A stretch of 64,000 nucleotides of DNA, taken from Marisimplicoccus sp038147335. GTDB taxonomy: Bacteria; Bacteroidota; Bacteroidia; Flavobacteriales; Flavobacteriaceae. Under the pieces are notes generated by a model. That model saw only the letters and a list, made by a program, of their open reading frames with translations. It was not told the origin of the DNA and did no database searches. The stretch is taken from NCBI GenBank assembly GCA_038147335.1, contig JAYQTK010000002.1, forward strand, positions 434,001-498,000, in the 5' to 3' direction. The position numbers were made by a program, and so were the translations under genes. This document shows, in pieces, positions 7,708-17,851 of this stretch. How positions within the stretch are numbered: position 1 is the first letter of the stretch; the number at the start of each line of letters is the position of its first letter.

Positions 7708-9558
7708 ATGATAAGAAAGAATCTCTTAATTTGGATTACTGTAATTAGCTCTGTAATTTTTGTTATTCAGCTTGCCTCTCTTCAGCTTTCTGGAGATTCG
7801 TTTGATAGAGATTTTGCAATACAAGAAATTTCAGTATATCCAGAAAGGGGATTAATTTTTGATAGAAACGGTGAATTATTAGTAGCTAATCAACCAATGT
7901 ATGAGTTGATTGTTATACCTGAAAATACAGTTGAATTTGATACAGTTCAACTATCAAATTTAATTGGGATTGAAAAAAATGAATTATCTGAAAGAATATC
8001 ATCTGCAATAAAATATTCAACAAAACTACCTTCTGTTATCCAATCTCAGATTTCAAAAGAAAAAAATGCTTATTTACAAGAAAAAATATGGCTATTTGAT
8101 GGATTTTATCTTAGAAAAAACTCTGTAAGAGATTACATAAGACCTTTTGCTAGTAATGTTATCGGTTATACAGGTGAGGTTGATCAAAATGATATAATCT
8201 CTAATCCATATTATGAGAAAGGAGAGATGATAGGTAAGCAGGGCATTGAGAGTTACTATGAAGATAAATTAAGAGGAGTAAAAGGTAAGAGATATTTTCA
8301 GAAAGATAGATTTAATAGAATTATAGGCCCGTATAATGATTCAAAAAAGGATATACCGCCAAAAAAGGCTGATAATATTACTTTAACTATTGATATTAAG
8401 CTTCAAGAATATGCTGAAAGTTTATTAAAAAATAAGAAAGGAGGAATTGTTGCAATTGAGCCATCTTCTGGAGAGGTACTTACATTAGTTAGTGCTCCAA
8501 CATACCAGTCTAATCAATTTATAGGTCAAAATAGAAGTGTTAATTTTCAAAGCTTACTAAACGATACAATAAACAAGCCCTTATTCGATAGAGCCTTGCA
8601 AGCTCAATACTCCCCTGGGTCTCCAATGAAAATACTTAATGCGTTAATTGGACTACAAGAGGGGGTAATTGACGAAAACACGACTTTTACATGCAATGCA
8701 GGTCATTATTATGCTAGAAACGCTTTTATGGCTTGTCATAACAAATTTGGCACAATCAGTAATTTAAGAAAAGGTATTTATAACTCATGTAATACATATT
8801 TTGCCAAAACTTACAAAATGATAATTGACAAGTATGATTCACCTAGCCTAGGTTTAGATAGTTGGAGTAAGCATATTAAGAGTTTTGGTCTTGGAGATTA
8901 TCTTGGATATGATTTATCTATTGGAAAAAAAGGTTTTATTCCAGAGTCAAACTATTATAATAGATTTTATGGTAATAATCGATGGAGTGCCTCAACAACA
9001 ATATCAAATTCTATTGGTCAAGGTGAAATTTTGACAACTCCTATTCAAATGGCCAACTTTGCATCTGCTATTGCAAATCGAGGATTTTTTTATAAACCTC
9101 ACTTTGTAAAAAAAATTAATAATCAGGCAAATATTAGTTTCGAAAAAAATCTCACATCTATTGATAAAGAAAACTTTGAGGTAGTAATTAATGGCATGGT
9201 TGATGTTGTGGAGAGAGGTACGGCAAGAATTGCTAAAATTAAAAATATTAATGTAGCCGGAAAAACTGGAACTGTAGAAAACTTTATATTAATTGAAGGA
9301 GAAAAAAAACAACTAACTGATCATTCAACTTTTATAGCTTTTGCACCTGCAGAGGATCCAAAAATTGTTGTTTCAGTTTTTGTTGAAAATGGATATTGGG
9401 GAAGTAGATGGGCTGCTCCTATTGCCAGCCTTATTATAGAAAAATATTTAACTGGAAATGTTGAAAGAAAATGGCTAGAGAGTAGAATGATAAATGGTAG
9501 CCTTTTAGCTGAGTATGAAAAGCCATATAAATTTCAAAATTTTACAATAAATGAATAG
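7708..9558 (+). CDS. mrdA: Penicillin-binding protein 2 (elongasome transpeptidase)
   Basis: 616 residues. An N-terminal membrane anchor (about 5-25) is followed by the pedestal domain with PERGLIFDRNGELLVANQPM and by the transpeptidase domain. The three active-site motifs are present: SPMK within YSPGSPMKIL (nucleophile Ser about 305), SCN in YNSCNTYF (about 360) and KTG in AGKTGTVEN (about 518). The usual PGSTFK is PGSPMK here, a conservative change seen in Bacteroidota. The protein crosslinks side-wall peptidoglycan with RodA as partner. It starts two bases after mreD and overlaps rodA by 8 bases. Confidence 0.95.
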   Translation: MIRKNLLIWITVISSVIFVIQLASLQLSGDSFDRDFAIQEISVYPERGLIFDRNGELLVANQPMYELIVIPENTVEFDTVQLSNLIGIEKNELSERISSAIKYSTKLPSVIQSQISKEKNAYLQEKIWLFDGFYLRKNSVRDYIRPFASNVIGYTGEVDQNDIISNPYYEKGEMIGKQGIESYYEDKLRGVKGKRYFQKDRFNRIIGPYNDSKKDIPPKKADNITLTIDIKLQEYAESLLKNKKGGIVAIEPSSGEVLTLVSAPTYQSNQFIGQNRSVNFQSLLNDTINKPLFDRALQAQYSPGSPMKILNALIGLQEGVIDENTTFTCNAGHYYARNAFMACHNKFGTISNLRKGIYNSCNTYFAKTYKMIIDKYDSPSLGLDSWSKHIKSFGLGDYLGYDLSIGKKGFIPESNYYNRFYGNNRWSASTTISNSIGQGEILTTPIQMANFASAIANRGFFYKPHFVKKINNQANISFEKNLTSIDKENFEVVINGMVDVVERGTARIAKIKNINVAGKTGTVENFILIEGEKKQLTDHSTFIAFAPAEDPKIVVSVFVENGYWGSRWAAPIASLIIEKYLTGNVERKWLESRMINGSLLAEYEKPYKFQNFTINE

Positions 9559-10810
9559 ACTGAGTATATTAAAGTACGATTTAGTTTCAATTGCTTTATA
9601 TATTGGTCTGGTATCATTTGGTATAATTAATATCTATTCCTCCAGTTTTAATGGATCTTCTATGAGTTTGTTTGATTTAAGCTCTATAGTTGGAAAGCAA
9701 GTCATATTTTTTTTTCTGTCTCTTGTTGTATTCATATTTATACTTTTTACAAGAAATAAGTTTTTTGATAATTCTGCATCTATAGTTTATTTTTTGTCAA
9801 TAATACTTTTGCTTGGTCTATTTGTTTTTGGTGTTGAAAGAGGGGGAGCAAGATCATGGTATGCGCTTGGTCCAATAAGTTTTCAACCAAGTGAACTTGC
9901 AAAATTCGGGACAGCTTTATTTTTATCAAAATTTTTAAGTATTATTCAGACAGATTTAAAGAGAAACAGAGATATATTAATTGTATTGATAATTATACTA
10001 GTACCTCTAATTTTAACTACAATTCAACCTGACCCTGGCTCAGCATTAATTTTTTTAGCTTTTATATTTCCAATTATTCGAGAAGGATTAAATCTTAATT
10101 ATTTTTATTTTGGATTATATATTATTTCAACTTTATTACTGACATTAATATTTAATTTTCTTGTAAGCATAGCCATACTAACAATAATTTTTTTAACGTA
10201 TTTAATTTATTTAAGAAATAAAAAAATTAAAGTTTCATTACTTAAATATATATTTTCATTTTTCATATTAATTTCTATTTCCTTCTCAACTAATTATTTA
10301 TTTGAGAATGTCTTGGAGCAGAGGCATAGAGATAGAATAAATTTAGTTCTCGGAAAAGAGATAGATACTAGTGGAATTGGGTATAATATTAATCAATCTA
10401 AAATTGCATTAAGTAATGGTGGATTTTTTGGCACTGGTTTTTTAGAAGGTACTCAAACCAAAGGGAATTTTGTTCCAAGACAACATACTGATTTTATTTT
10501 TAGTACAATTGGAGAAGAATGGGGATTTATTGGTACCCTCTCTACTATTGTAATTTTTTCATTTTTAATAATTCGAATTATTACTAGGGCAGACAAGCAA
10601 CCAAACCATTTTAGACGTATTTATTCCTATTGTTTTGCAAGCCTAATTTTTTTCCACTTTTTTCTAAATGTTGGTATGTCAATTGGATTAATTCCATCAA
10701 TTGGTATTCCCCTACCCTTTATAAGTTATGGTGGATCAAGTCTATTGATATTTAGCCTAATGTTCTTTGTTTATTTAAACTTTGACTCGAGTAGATTAAA
10801 AGAAAGTTAA
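9551..10810 (+). CDS. rodA: SEDS peptidoglycan polymerase RodA
   Basis: 419 residues with about ten membrane helices. SEDS signatures are visible: GGARSWYALGPISFQPSELAK split around residues 95-115, QPDPGSALIFLA, and the C-terminal SIGIPLPFISYGGSS. RodA is the glycosyltransferase that polymerises lipid II during elongation with PBP2. Its ATG lies within the end of mrdA (8-base overlap). The stop overlaps the convergent protease gene by 4 bases, and no terminator separates them. Confidence 0.95.
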   Translation: MNRLSILKYDLVSIALYIGLVSFGIINIYSSSFNGSSMSLFDLSSIVGKQVIFFFLSLVVFIFILFTRNKFFDNSASIVYFLSIILLLGLFVFGVERGGARSWYALGPISFQPSELAKFGTALFLSKFLSIIQTDLKRNRDILIVLIIILVPLILTTIQPDPGSALIFLAFIFPIIREGLNLNYFYFGLYIISTLLLTLIFNFLVSIAILTIIFLTYLIYLRNKKIKVSLLKYIFSFFILISISFSTNYLFENVLEQRHRDRINLVLGKEIDTSGIGYNINQSKIALSNGGFFGTGFLEGTQTKGNFVPRQHTDFIFSTIGEEWGFIGTLSTIVIFSFLIIRIITRADKQPNHFRRIYSYCFASLIFFHFFLNVGMSIGLIPSIGIPLPFISYGGSSLLIFSLMFFVYLNFDSSRLKES

Positions 10811-12948
10811 TCAATATTTATTTGAGATAGAATTTCATTTGATTTTATAGAAGATAGATCCCTTAGGAGATTCAAAGCTTCATTGACATAAATATCTTTT
10901 TTTAAAGACTCAATCCATCTATCTCTTTTTTCTTTTATATCATCATTGTATGAATTATCTTCTTTGTCATTAGTATTGTTCCATTGAAATATATATGGTG
11001 ATTCAAATTCTTCAATACGTTTTAATTTATTATTCTGAGATTTTGAACTTTTTAAGTCATCTTTATAGGTAAGATAGTCTAGAGAAACTATCTTATCATC
11101 TTGTTGAGATTTAATCCAGGATGCGTGTTCATCAATTAAAGCAAAATATTCATTATTATTTATTCTCTCTTTACTATCAGAAATAACCTGTGAATAATTA
11201 AATATCTTACTTGAATTATTATACCTAGCTGGATCAATTTTATCCCAACTTAGTGGATTTTCTAAATCTTTTTCTCCTATATCTATGTAAGAATATCTGT
11301 TAGGAAATATTATATCACTCTTTACTCCTTCTAGCTGAGTAGATCCACCATTGACCCTATAAAATTTATCTGTAGTAATTTTGAGAGATCCTAAATCACC
11401 ATAAGTGTTTCCTGAAATAACATTGTTTAAATCAACAATATTCTGAACAGTTCCTTTTCCATAGGTTTGTTTACTCCCTAAAATAACAGCTCTGTTATAG
11501 TCTTGGAGTGCTGCAGCAAGAATTTCAGATGCAGAAGCAGAAAATTCATTAACTAATACAACAAGTGGACCGTCCCACAATATGGAAGGATCATTATCTC
11601 TTAAAACCTCTTTTCTACCACCTATGCTTTTAACTTGTACAACAGGACCTTTTTCAATAAAAAATCCTGTAATGTCAACTACAGTTTTAAGAGATCCACC
11701 TCCATTATTTCTTAGATCTAAAATCAATCCATTAATACCTTTGGATTTAAGATTTAATATTTCTTTTTTTAAATCAGTCGCAGCATTTCTCTCACCATAG
11801 TCATCAAAATCAACATAAAATCTAGGCAGATTTATTAATCCATATTTTGAGAGATCATCATTTATTATTGAGGATTTTGCATAAGTTTCTTCAAGTTCAA
11901 CAACGTCTCTAGTAACAACTACCTGTTCTACTCCACCATCAACTCTTTTAACAGTTAAATAAACTTTTGTTCCTTTTTCACCTTTTATAAGATCAGTTGC
12001 ATCAGATAATTTCATCAAGGATATTTCGGTTGGTTCTTCATCCTCTGACTGAGCTACAGAGATTATTATATCCCCAACGTTTAATAGGTTGTCTCTCCAA
12101 ACTGGACCACCAATAATTATCTCTACAATTTCAACTTGTTGTTTAGTTTTTGATAATCGTGCACCAATTCCTTGAAACTTTCCAGAAATATTTTGATCAA
12201 AAACCTCCTTAGCCTCAGGTGCTAAATAAGTAGTATGAGGATCATATTGAGTAACAATAGAGTTGAGATAAATCGAGAACCAATCAGATCTTTCTAGTTC
12301 ACTATTAAATTGGAAAAAATCTTTAAGGTTATCTTTAATTGAAGACCTAGATTCATTTTCAATTTCTTCGTCTGTTTTGGATTGGCTTTTTTCTGAATCA
12401 CTTTTGTCATCATTTATTTCTTTTTTTGCAGCATATGCATCAAGAGCAGATAACTTTAATCTTTTCCTCCAAAGATTTTTTAAATCATTAAGATTTGTTG
12501 CATAGTTTAAATTTTCATAGTCAAGATTAATCTCTTCATCAATATTAAAGTTGAAGGGTTCATCAAGGATTTCCTCATAAAATCCTTCAACCTCAGAGAT
12601 TCTATTTATTAATGCTTCGTAAGCAGTGTTAAAAAATGTTATATCTGAGGAGTTTATCTGGTCATCTATGAGGAGTCTATACTTTGACAACATCTCAATA
12701 TCTGACTCAAGCAAGAATCTTTTCTGAGAATCTATAGCTTCAATAAATTCATCATATACTTTTATTGAAAAATCATCATTGATTATTTTTGGATCATAAT
12801 GCAACTTATCTAAAACATAAGAAACAAGATCAACTAATAATCTATCTTTATTTGGTTCGTCACTTGAAAATTTAAAATTTGAGACTTCAAAATAAATTAC
12901 AAGTGAAATTATACCTGATACAACTAACCCGAAAATCCTTAAAATCAT
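10807..12948 (-). CDS. prc: Tail-specific (C-terminal processing) protease, S41 family
   Basis: 713 residues, the Prc type. An N-terminal membrane anchor or signal (about 4-22) is followed by a helical region, a PDZ domain (about 255-345, starting near KFQGIGARLSK) and the S41 catalytic core. The catalytic Ser is in EFSASASEILA (about 470) and the general-base Lys in QTYGKGTVQ (about 495). A C-terminal helical Prc extension follows to residue 713. It degrades or trims periplasmic proteins from the C-terminus and affects cell-wall hydrolases in relatives. It is divergent from surE across a 108-base gap and convergent with rodA. Confidence 0.92.
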   Translation of the reverse strand: MILRIFGLVVSGIISLVIYFEVSNFKFSSDEPNKDRLLVDLVSYVLDKLHYDPKIINDDFSIKVYDEFIEAIDSQKRFLLESDIEMLSKYRLLIDDQINSSDITFFNTAYEALINRISEVEGFYEEILDEPFNFNIDEEINLDYENLNYATNLNDLKNLWRKRLKLSALDAYAAKKEINDDKSDSEKSQSKTDEEIENESRSSIKDNLKDFFQFNSELERSDWFSIYLNSIVTQYDPHTTYLAPEAKEVFDQNISGKFQGIGARLSKTKQQVEIVEIIIGGPVWRDNLLNVGDIIISVAQSEDEEPTEISLMKLSDATDLIKGEKGTKVYLTVKRVDGGVEQVVVTRDVVELEETYAKSSIINDDLSKYGLINLPRFYVDFDDYGERNAATDLKKEILNLKSKGINGLILDLRNNGGGSLKTVVDITGFFIEKGPVVQVKSIGGRKEVLRDNDPSILWDGPLVVLVNEFSASASEILAAALQDYNRAVILGSKQTYGKGTVQNIVDLNNVISGNTYGDLGSLKITTDKFYRVNGGSTQLEGVKSDIIFPNRYSYIDIGEKDLENPLSWDKIDPARYNNSSKIFNYSQVISDSKERINNNEYFALIDEHASWIKSQQDDKIVSLDYLTYKDDLKSSKSQNNKLKRIEEFESPYIFQWNNTNDKEDNSYNDDIKEKRDRWIESLKKDIYVNEALNLLRDLSSIKSNEILSQINID

Positions 12949-13032
12949 AATGCTAAATTAATTTAAAAAAATTTAAGGTAACCCTTATAACAGCAAAGTT
13001 TATGTTAAAGTTAAAAGAGTTAAACGTTTTCA

Positions 13033-13043
13033 TATATTTACAT
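13033..13043 (+). promoter_or_regulatory. Candidate -7-like element before surE
   Basis: TATATTTACAT stands 13 bases before the surE ATG and is preceded by GTTTTCA. The same 11-mer stands 15 bases before mvaA (16510-16520), also preceded by GTTTTCA. It fits TAnnTTTG except for A in the last position. Confidence 0.35.
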
Positions 13044-13056
13044 GAAATAATCATAA

Positions 13057-13827
13057 ATGAAAAGGCCACTTATTTTAGTTACAAATGATGATGGAATAAA
13101 TGCTCCCGGAATTAGAACTTTAATATCTGTAGTTAAAAACATAGGTGACGTTATTGTTGTAGCTCCAGATAGTCCACAATCTGGAATGGGACATGCCATA
13201 ACAATAAATTCAACATTACATTCTTCTAGAATTACCCCAAAAAATTCTGAAATTATTGAGTATAGTTGCTCTGGAACACCTGCTGATTGCGTAAAATTAG
13301 CCATTAATGAATTAATGCCTAGAAAACCTGATTTATGTGTATCTGGAATTAATCATGGCTCCAACTCTTCAATCAATGTAATATATTCCGGAACAATGAG
13401 TGCTGCTATTGAAGCTGGAATTGAAGGAGTTCCTGCTATAGGTTTTTCTCTTTTAGATTACAGTTGGAATGCAGATTTTAATCATTCTAAAGATTTTATT
13501 AGAAAGATTACCTTAAATGCTTTAAATAATGGAATCCCAAAAGGAGTTGTTTTAAATGTTAACATCCCTGCAGTAAAGAAATCTGATATTAAAGGTGTTA
13601 AAATTTGTCGACAAGCAAAGGCATATTGGGTTGAAGAATTTGATAAGAGAAAAAATCCTCTGGGTCAAGAATACTATTGGTTAACTGGAAAGTTTGTTAA
13701 TAAAGATCAAGGAGAAGATACAGATGAATGGGCTCTAAAGAATAATTATATTTCAATTGTACCAGTTGAATTTGATTTAACTGCTCACCATGCTATTCAG
13801 GGTCTAAACGAGTGGGATTTTAAATGA
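13057..13827 (+). CDS. surE: 5'/3'-nucleotidase SurE
   Basis: 256 residues. The metal-binding N-terminus reads LVTNDDGINAPGI (Asp-Asp pair about residues 9-10), followed by PDSPQSGMGHAIT and SGINHGSNSSINVIYSGT. SurE dephosphorylates nucleoside monophosphates and is a divalent-metal phosphatase of stationary-phase survival. In Flavobacteriia surE and lpxB are usually adjacent, as here; the lpxB ATG overlaps the surE stop by 4 bases. Confidence 0.95.
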   Translation: MKRPLILVTNDDGINAPGIRTLISVVKNIGDVIVVAPDSPQSGMGHAITINSTLHSSRITPKNSEIIEYSCSGTPADCVKLAINELMPRKPDLCVSGINHGSNSSINVIYSGTMSAAIEAGIEGVPAIGFSLLDYSWNADFNHSKDFIRKITLNALNNGIPKGVVLNVNIPAVKKSDIKGVKICRQAKAYWVEEFDKRKNPLGQEYYWLTGKFVNKDQGEDTDEWALKNNYISIVPVEFDLTAHHAIQGLNEWDFK

Positions 13828-14922
13828 AATATTATATAATTGCTGGAGAAGCGTCAGGAGATTTATATGGTTCTCGTTTAATTACAGAGATAAAATCGCT
13901 AGACAAAAATGCTGAAATTAGATTTTGGGGTGGAGATAAAATGATTTTAAGTGGAGGAACTAATGTAAAGCATATTAGTGAACTTGCATTTATGGGATTT
14001 TATGAGGTAATTAAGAATCTTGATAAAATCTTTAGTAATATTAGTTTCTGCAAAAAGGATATACTTGCATTTAATCCTGATAAAATAATTTATATAGATT
14101 ATCCTGGCTTTAATCTAAGAATTTGTGGATTGGGCAAAAAAAAAAGGATTCAATAACTACTTTTATATAAGCCCTCAAATATGGGCATGGAAGGAAGGCC
14201 GTATAAAAAAGATAAAAAGAAGTGTGGATAAGCTATATGTTATTTTTCCATTTGAAAAGAAATACTATAATGAAAAGCATAATATGGATACATTTTATTT
14301 TGGGCATCCTTTAATAGAGGCTATTAGTTCACACAAAATAAATAATAGCTTTTTTAGTGATAATAACATCCCTAATAATAAACCAGTTATTGCATTTTTA
14401 CCAGGAAGTAGAACTCAAGAAATTAAAACTATGCTGCCAATTTTTTTATCTATAATTAGTGATTATCCTAATTACAATTTTGTAATTGCGGGAGTCAATA
14501 ATGTTGATCCCAAGTTATATAATCTAGCAGCATATTCTAATTTATATATCATATATAATAAGACATATGACTTATTAACTAATTCTTTTGCAGCAATTGT
14601 AACAAGTGGTACAGCTTCATTAGAATGTTCTCTTTTTAATGTACCTCAACTAGTTTGTTATAAGACTAGTGATCTTAGTTACTTTATTGGTAAATTATTT
14701 GTTAAGCTTAGACATATATCTCTTGTAAATATTATACTAGAAAAGGATATTGTTAAAGAACTTATTCAAAGTGACCTTAATAAGAAAAATCTTGCATTTG
14801 AATTTAATAAGCTTTGTGAGCAAGAAACAAGATCAAAAATTATAGAGGAATATTCTAAAATTTTTGATTTGTTGTCTGTTAAAGATACATCTAAGAAAAT
14901 TGCTTCATCAATAATTAGTTGA
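13824..14922 (+). pseudogene. lpxB: Lipid-A-disaccharide synthase LpxB, frameshifted at a run of ten A
   Basis: The first part (13824-14156) reads KYYIIAGEASGDLYGSRLI through IYIDYPGFNLRIC, an unmistakable LpxB N-terminus, then runs out of frame at GLGKKKRIQ and stops. From about 14140 the +1 frame continues with GFNNYFYISPQIWAWKEGR, FLPGSRTQEI and TSGTASLE to 14922. A run of ten A (14136-14145) sits at the junction; nine A would give GLGKKKGFNNYF and restore one protein of about 365 residues. LpxB joins UDP-2,3-diacylglucosamine to lipid X to make lipid A disaccharide. A sequencing error, a real mutation or transcriptional slippage on the A-run could each explain this. The end overlaps the convergent transporter by 8 bases. 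Confidence 0.9.
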
Positions 14923-16471
14923 TTCCATGCATCATACTCACAATCTTTTTATTTGCAGCTATCATTAACAATCCAACAACTGCAGGCAAAATTGTAAAAA
15001 TTAAGAAGAAAACTGACATTCCATAATCTTCAACTATTGGATCTATATAACTTCCTGTAAAACCTGCACTTAGATTTGCAATAAAGTTTGCTACAAACCA
15101 AACTCCAAACATTAAACCAACAAGTTTCTGTGGAGCTAATTTACTAACATAAGAAAGTCCAACAGGAGATACACAGAGCTCTCCTAATGTATGAAATAGA
15201 TAGGCAAGAATAAGAAAGATCATACTTTGAGAGGCTGAAGAAGCTCCTAGAGGAATGCTTAAAGAACCATATGAGAGAATTGCAAATCCTATTGATAAAA
15301 GCATTAATCCAATTCCAAACTTTACAGGTCCTGATGGATTAAATTTTGATTGCCAAATTTTAGAAAGAACTGGTGCAAATACGATTATAAAAAAAGAGTT
15401 CAAAATAGCAAACCATGATGCGGGTACTTCAGTTGCATCCTTTACAAATTCTCTATTTAACATCCATATGATAATACCCCAAATTATAATAAAACTTAGT
15501 GATAGGAATATATTAGAAATCGCATATTTCTGAAATGTATTATTAAATAAATAATAGAGAATTATTGTTAAAATAATCATTGGGACTATAACTAGAAGTG
15601 AGTTTATAATCTTAAAAGTTAGTGCTCCTGTTCCTATTAGATCTCTATTGGTATAGTCATTTGCAAAAATTGTCATACTTCCCCCTGCCTGTTCAAATCC
15701 CCACCAAAAAAATATAGTTACAAAAGAAAAAATTCCAATAACAATTAATCTATCAACTATAGTTTTCCTTGGAGTTTGATTTTCCTTAACATCTAAATTT
15801 TTATCATCTTTTTTTTCACTTGGTTTTAAACCAATTGATCCAAAAATATTCTGTCCATAATGGAATTGAAGCATTCCAAATAACATAAAGATTCCTGCTA
15901 AACCAAAACCATAATGCCAATTAACAGTTTCGCCAATATAGCCACAGAGAAGAATTCCAAGAAAGGCACCTGAATTAATTCCCATATAAAATATTGTGTA
16001 AGCAGCATCTTTGATTTTTCCATCATCTTTGTACATTTGGCCTACTATTGAGCTTATATTTGGCTTGAATAGCCCATTTCCTAATATTAAAAGACTTAAA
16101 CCAACATATAAATAGAAATCATAAAAAACCTCAAGGGCCATAGCTGCATGACCAAGTGTCATAAGAAGAGCTCCATAGACAACAGCTTTCCTATAGCCAA
16201 TGAATCTGTCTGCAATTAGTCCACCAAAAATTGGAGTAATATACACAAGCCCAGTATACCAGCCATATAATACCAAGGCATCAGATCTTTCCCATCCCCA
16301 TCCTTCATTATCAATTGAGGAGATTAGAAATAAAACAAGTATTGCACGCATCCCATAATATGAAAACCTTTCCCACATTTCAGTAAAAAAAAGTGTAAAA
16401 AGTCCTGATGGGTGGCCAAGAATTGTTTTTTGATTTATTTCGTCTCCATTAAATAGATTAATATTATTCAT
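14915..16471 (-). CDS. POT-family proton-dependent di/tripeptide transporter
   Basis: 518 residues with about 12-14 membrane helices. The POT/PTR2 signatures are present: EMWERFSYYGMRAILVLFL (ExxERFxYYG, about residues 30-50) and GGLIADRFIGYRKAVVYG. The long cytosolic loop after helix 6 is Lys/Asp rich. It imports small peptides with protons across the inner membrane. It is alone on the minus strand, divergent from mvaA with a 64-base gap. The exact substrate range cannot be told. Confidence 0.93.
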   Translation of the reverse strand: MNNINLFNGDEINQKTILGHPSGLFTLFFTEMWERFSYYGMRAILVLFLISSIDNEGWGWERSDALVLYGWYTGLVYITPIFGGLIADRFIGYRKAVVYGALLMTLGHAAMALEVFYDFYLYVGLSLLILGNGLFKPNISSIVGQMYKDDGKIKDAAYTIFYMGINSGAFLGILLCGYIGETVNWHYGFGLAGIFMLFGMLQFHYGQNIFGSIGLKPSEKKDDKNLDVKENQTPRKTIVDRLIVIGIFSFVTIFFWWGFEQAGGSMTIFANDYTNRDLIGTGALTFKIINSLLVIVPMIILTIILYYLFNNTFQKYAISNIFLSLSFIIIWGIIIWMLNREFVKDATEVPASWFAILNSFFIIVFAPVLSKIWQSKFNPSGPVKFGIGLMLLSIGFAILSYGSLSIPLGASSASQSMIFLILAYLFHTLGELCVSPVGLSYVSKLAPQKLVGLMFGVWFVANFIANLSAGFTGSYIDPIVEDYGMSVFFLIFTILPAVVGLLMIAANKKIVSMMHGIN

Positions 16472-16509
16472 TGTAAGATACCTTAAATTATATTGAGTTT
16501 GTTTTCACT

Positions 16510-16520
16510 TATATTTACAT
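16510..16520 (+). promoter_or_regulatory. Candidate -7-like element before mvaA
   Basis: TATATTTACAT, identical to the 11-mer before surE, at 15 bases from the mvaA ATG and preceded by GTTTTCACT. It departs from TAnnTTTG only in the last base. Confidence 0.35.
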
Positions 16521-16535
16521 AAAGAAAAGAAAATT

Positions 16536-17849
16536 ATGCCAAAAAAAATAATTGGTTTTTCAAAACTTTCTAGGGAGGAAAAGATTGATTGGTTAAGTGA
16601 AAAAATATTTGATGATTCAAATCAAGTTAGATCAATACTTGATAATTATTTAAATTCTAATAAAGATATCCAAGCTATACATGATTCATTTTCTGAAAAC
16701 AGTATTTCAAACTTTTACCTTCCTTATTCTTTATCACCAAACTTTTTAATAAATAATAAAAATTACACTATACCACTTGTAACAGAGGAAAGTTCAGTTG
16801 TTGCTGCATTGTCAAATGCAGCTAAATTCTGGTTTGATAAAGGAGGATTTAAATCTAAAGTTGAAAGTTTTACAAAAAGAGGGCACATACACCTTTCATT
16901 TAATGGAGATAAAGAAGCTCTTAAGGAGTTTATAAATAATAATATAGAATATATACTTAAATCCACTGACAATATCACTAAGAATATGAAGAAAAGAGGT
17001 GGTGGTATATCTGCGATAAATATTATTGATAAAACAAGTGATTTAAAAAACTATTTCCAATTATCAATTGATTTTGATACTTCAGATTCAATGGGAGCTA
17101 ATTTTATTAATTCATGTCTAGAAGCAATGTCAAAAAAAATAGACGAGTTATCTAAACAATATGATTATTTTATTAAAAGTGGTTACAGTATAAATATAAT
17201 CATGTCAATATTATCAAATTACACACCAGATTGTATTGTTGAAGCCCATGCAGAATGTGATATTAAGGATCTAATAGATATTGAGGGTATTGAATCAGAA
17301 GAGTTTGCAAAAAAAATGAAATACGCTTTTGATATTGCTAAAGTTGATATCAACAGAGCAGTTACTCATAATAAAGGAATTATGAATGGAATAGATGCAA
17401 TTTTAATTGCCACGGGAAATGATTTTAGGGCAGTAGAAGCTGGTATTCACTCCTATGCATCATTAAACTCTAAATATGAGAGTTTATCAGAATGTACAAT
17501 TTTGGATAATAAGTTTCGAATAAGTATTAAAATTCCACTATCAGTTGGGACAGTAGGAGGAATTACTGATTTGCACCCACTAGTTAAGCTATCACTACAA
17601 ATACTTGACAGTCCATCGTCTAGAGATCTCATGAGTATTATAGCTTGTGTTGGACTTGCTCAAAATTTTGCTGCAGTTAGATCATTAATTACATCAGGTA
17701 TTCAGCAAGGACATATGAAAATGCACTTAATTAATCTTCTAATTAAAAATAATGCTAACGAAGATCAGATCAAAAGAGCTAAGAAATATTTTGTAGATAA
17801 AGAAATCAACAATAGCTCAGTTTCTGAGTTTATTAAGTCCAATAAGTAA
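16536..17849 (+). CDS. mvaA: Hydroxymethylglutaryl-CoA reductase, class II type
   Basis: 437 residues. Class II features are visible: KIIGFSKLSREEKIDWL at the start, EESSVVAALSNAAKFW (catalytic Glu region, about residues 84-99), SMGANFINSCLEAM (about 187-200), a dinucleotide region with ATGNDFRAVEAG, and VGTVGGITDLHP. It reduces HMG-CoA to mevalonate, the committing step of the mevalonate route to IPP. The GHMP kinase starts two bases after the stop. The pair suggests the precursor supply for the carotenoid genes in this window. The direction (synthesis) is inferred from context, since class II enzymes can also degrade mevalonate. Confidence 0.92.
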   Translation: MPKKIIGFSKLSREEKIDWLSEKIFDDSNQVRSILDNYLNSNKDIQAIHDSFSENSISNFYLPYSLSPNFLINNKNYTIPLVTEESSVVAALSNAAKFWFDKGGFKSKVESFTKRGHIHLSFNGDKEALKEFINNNIEYILKSTDNITKNMKKRGGGISAINIIDKTSDLKNYFQLSIDFDTSDSMGANFINSCLEAMSKKIDELSKQYDYFIKSGYSINIIMSILSNYTPDCIVEAHAECDIKDLIDIEGIESEEFAKKMKYAFDIAKVDINRAVTHNKGIMNGIDAILIATGNDFRAVEAGIHSYASLNSKYESLSECTILDNKFRISIKIPLSVGTVGGITDLHPLVKLSLQILDSPSSRDLMSIIACVGLAQNFAAVRSLITSGIQQGHMKMHLINLLIKNNANEDQIKRAKKYFVDKEINNSSVSEFIKSNK

Positions 17850-17851
17850 AT

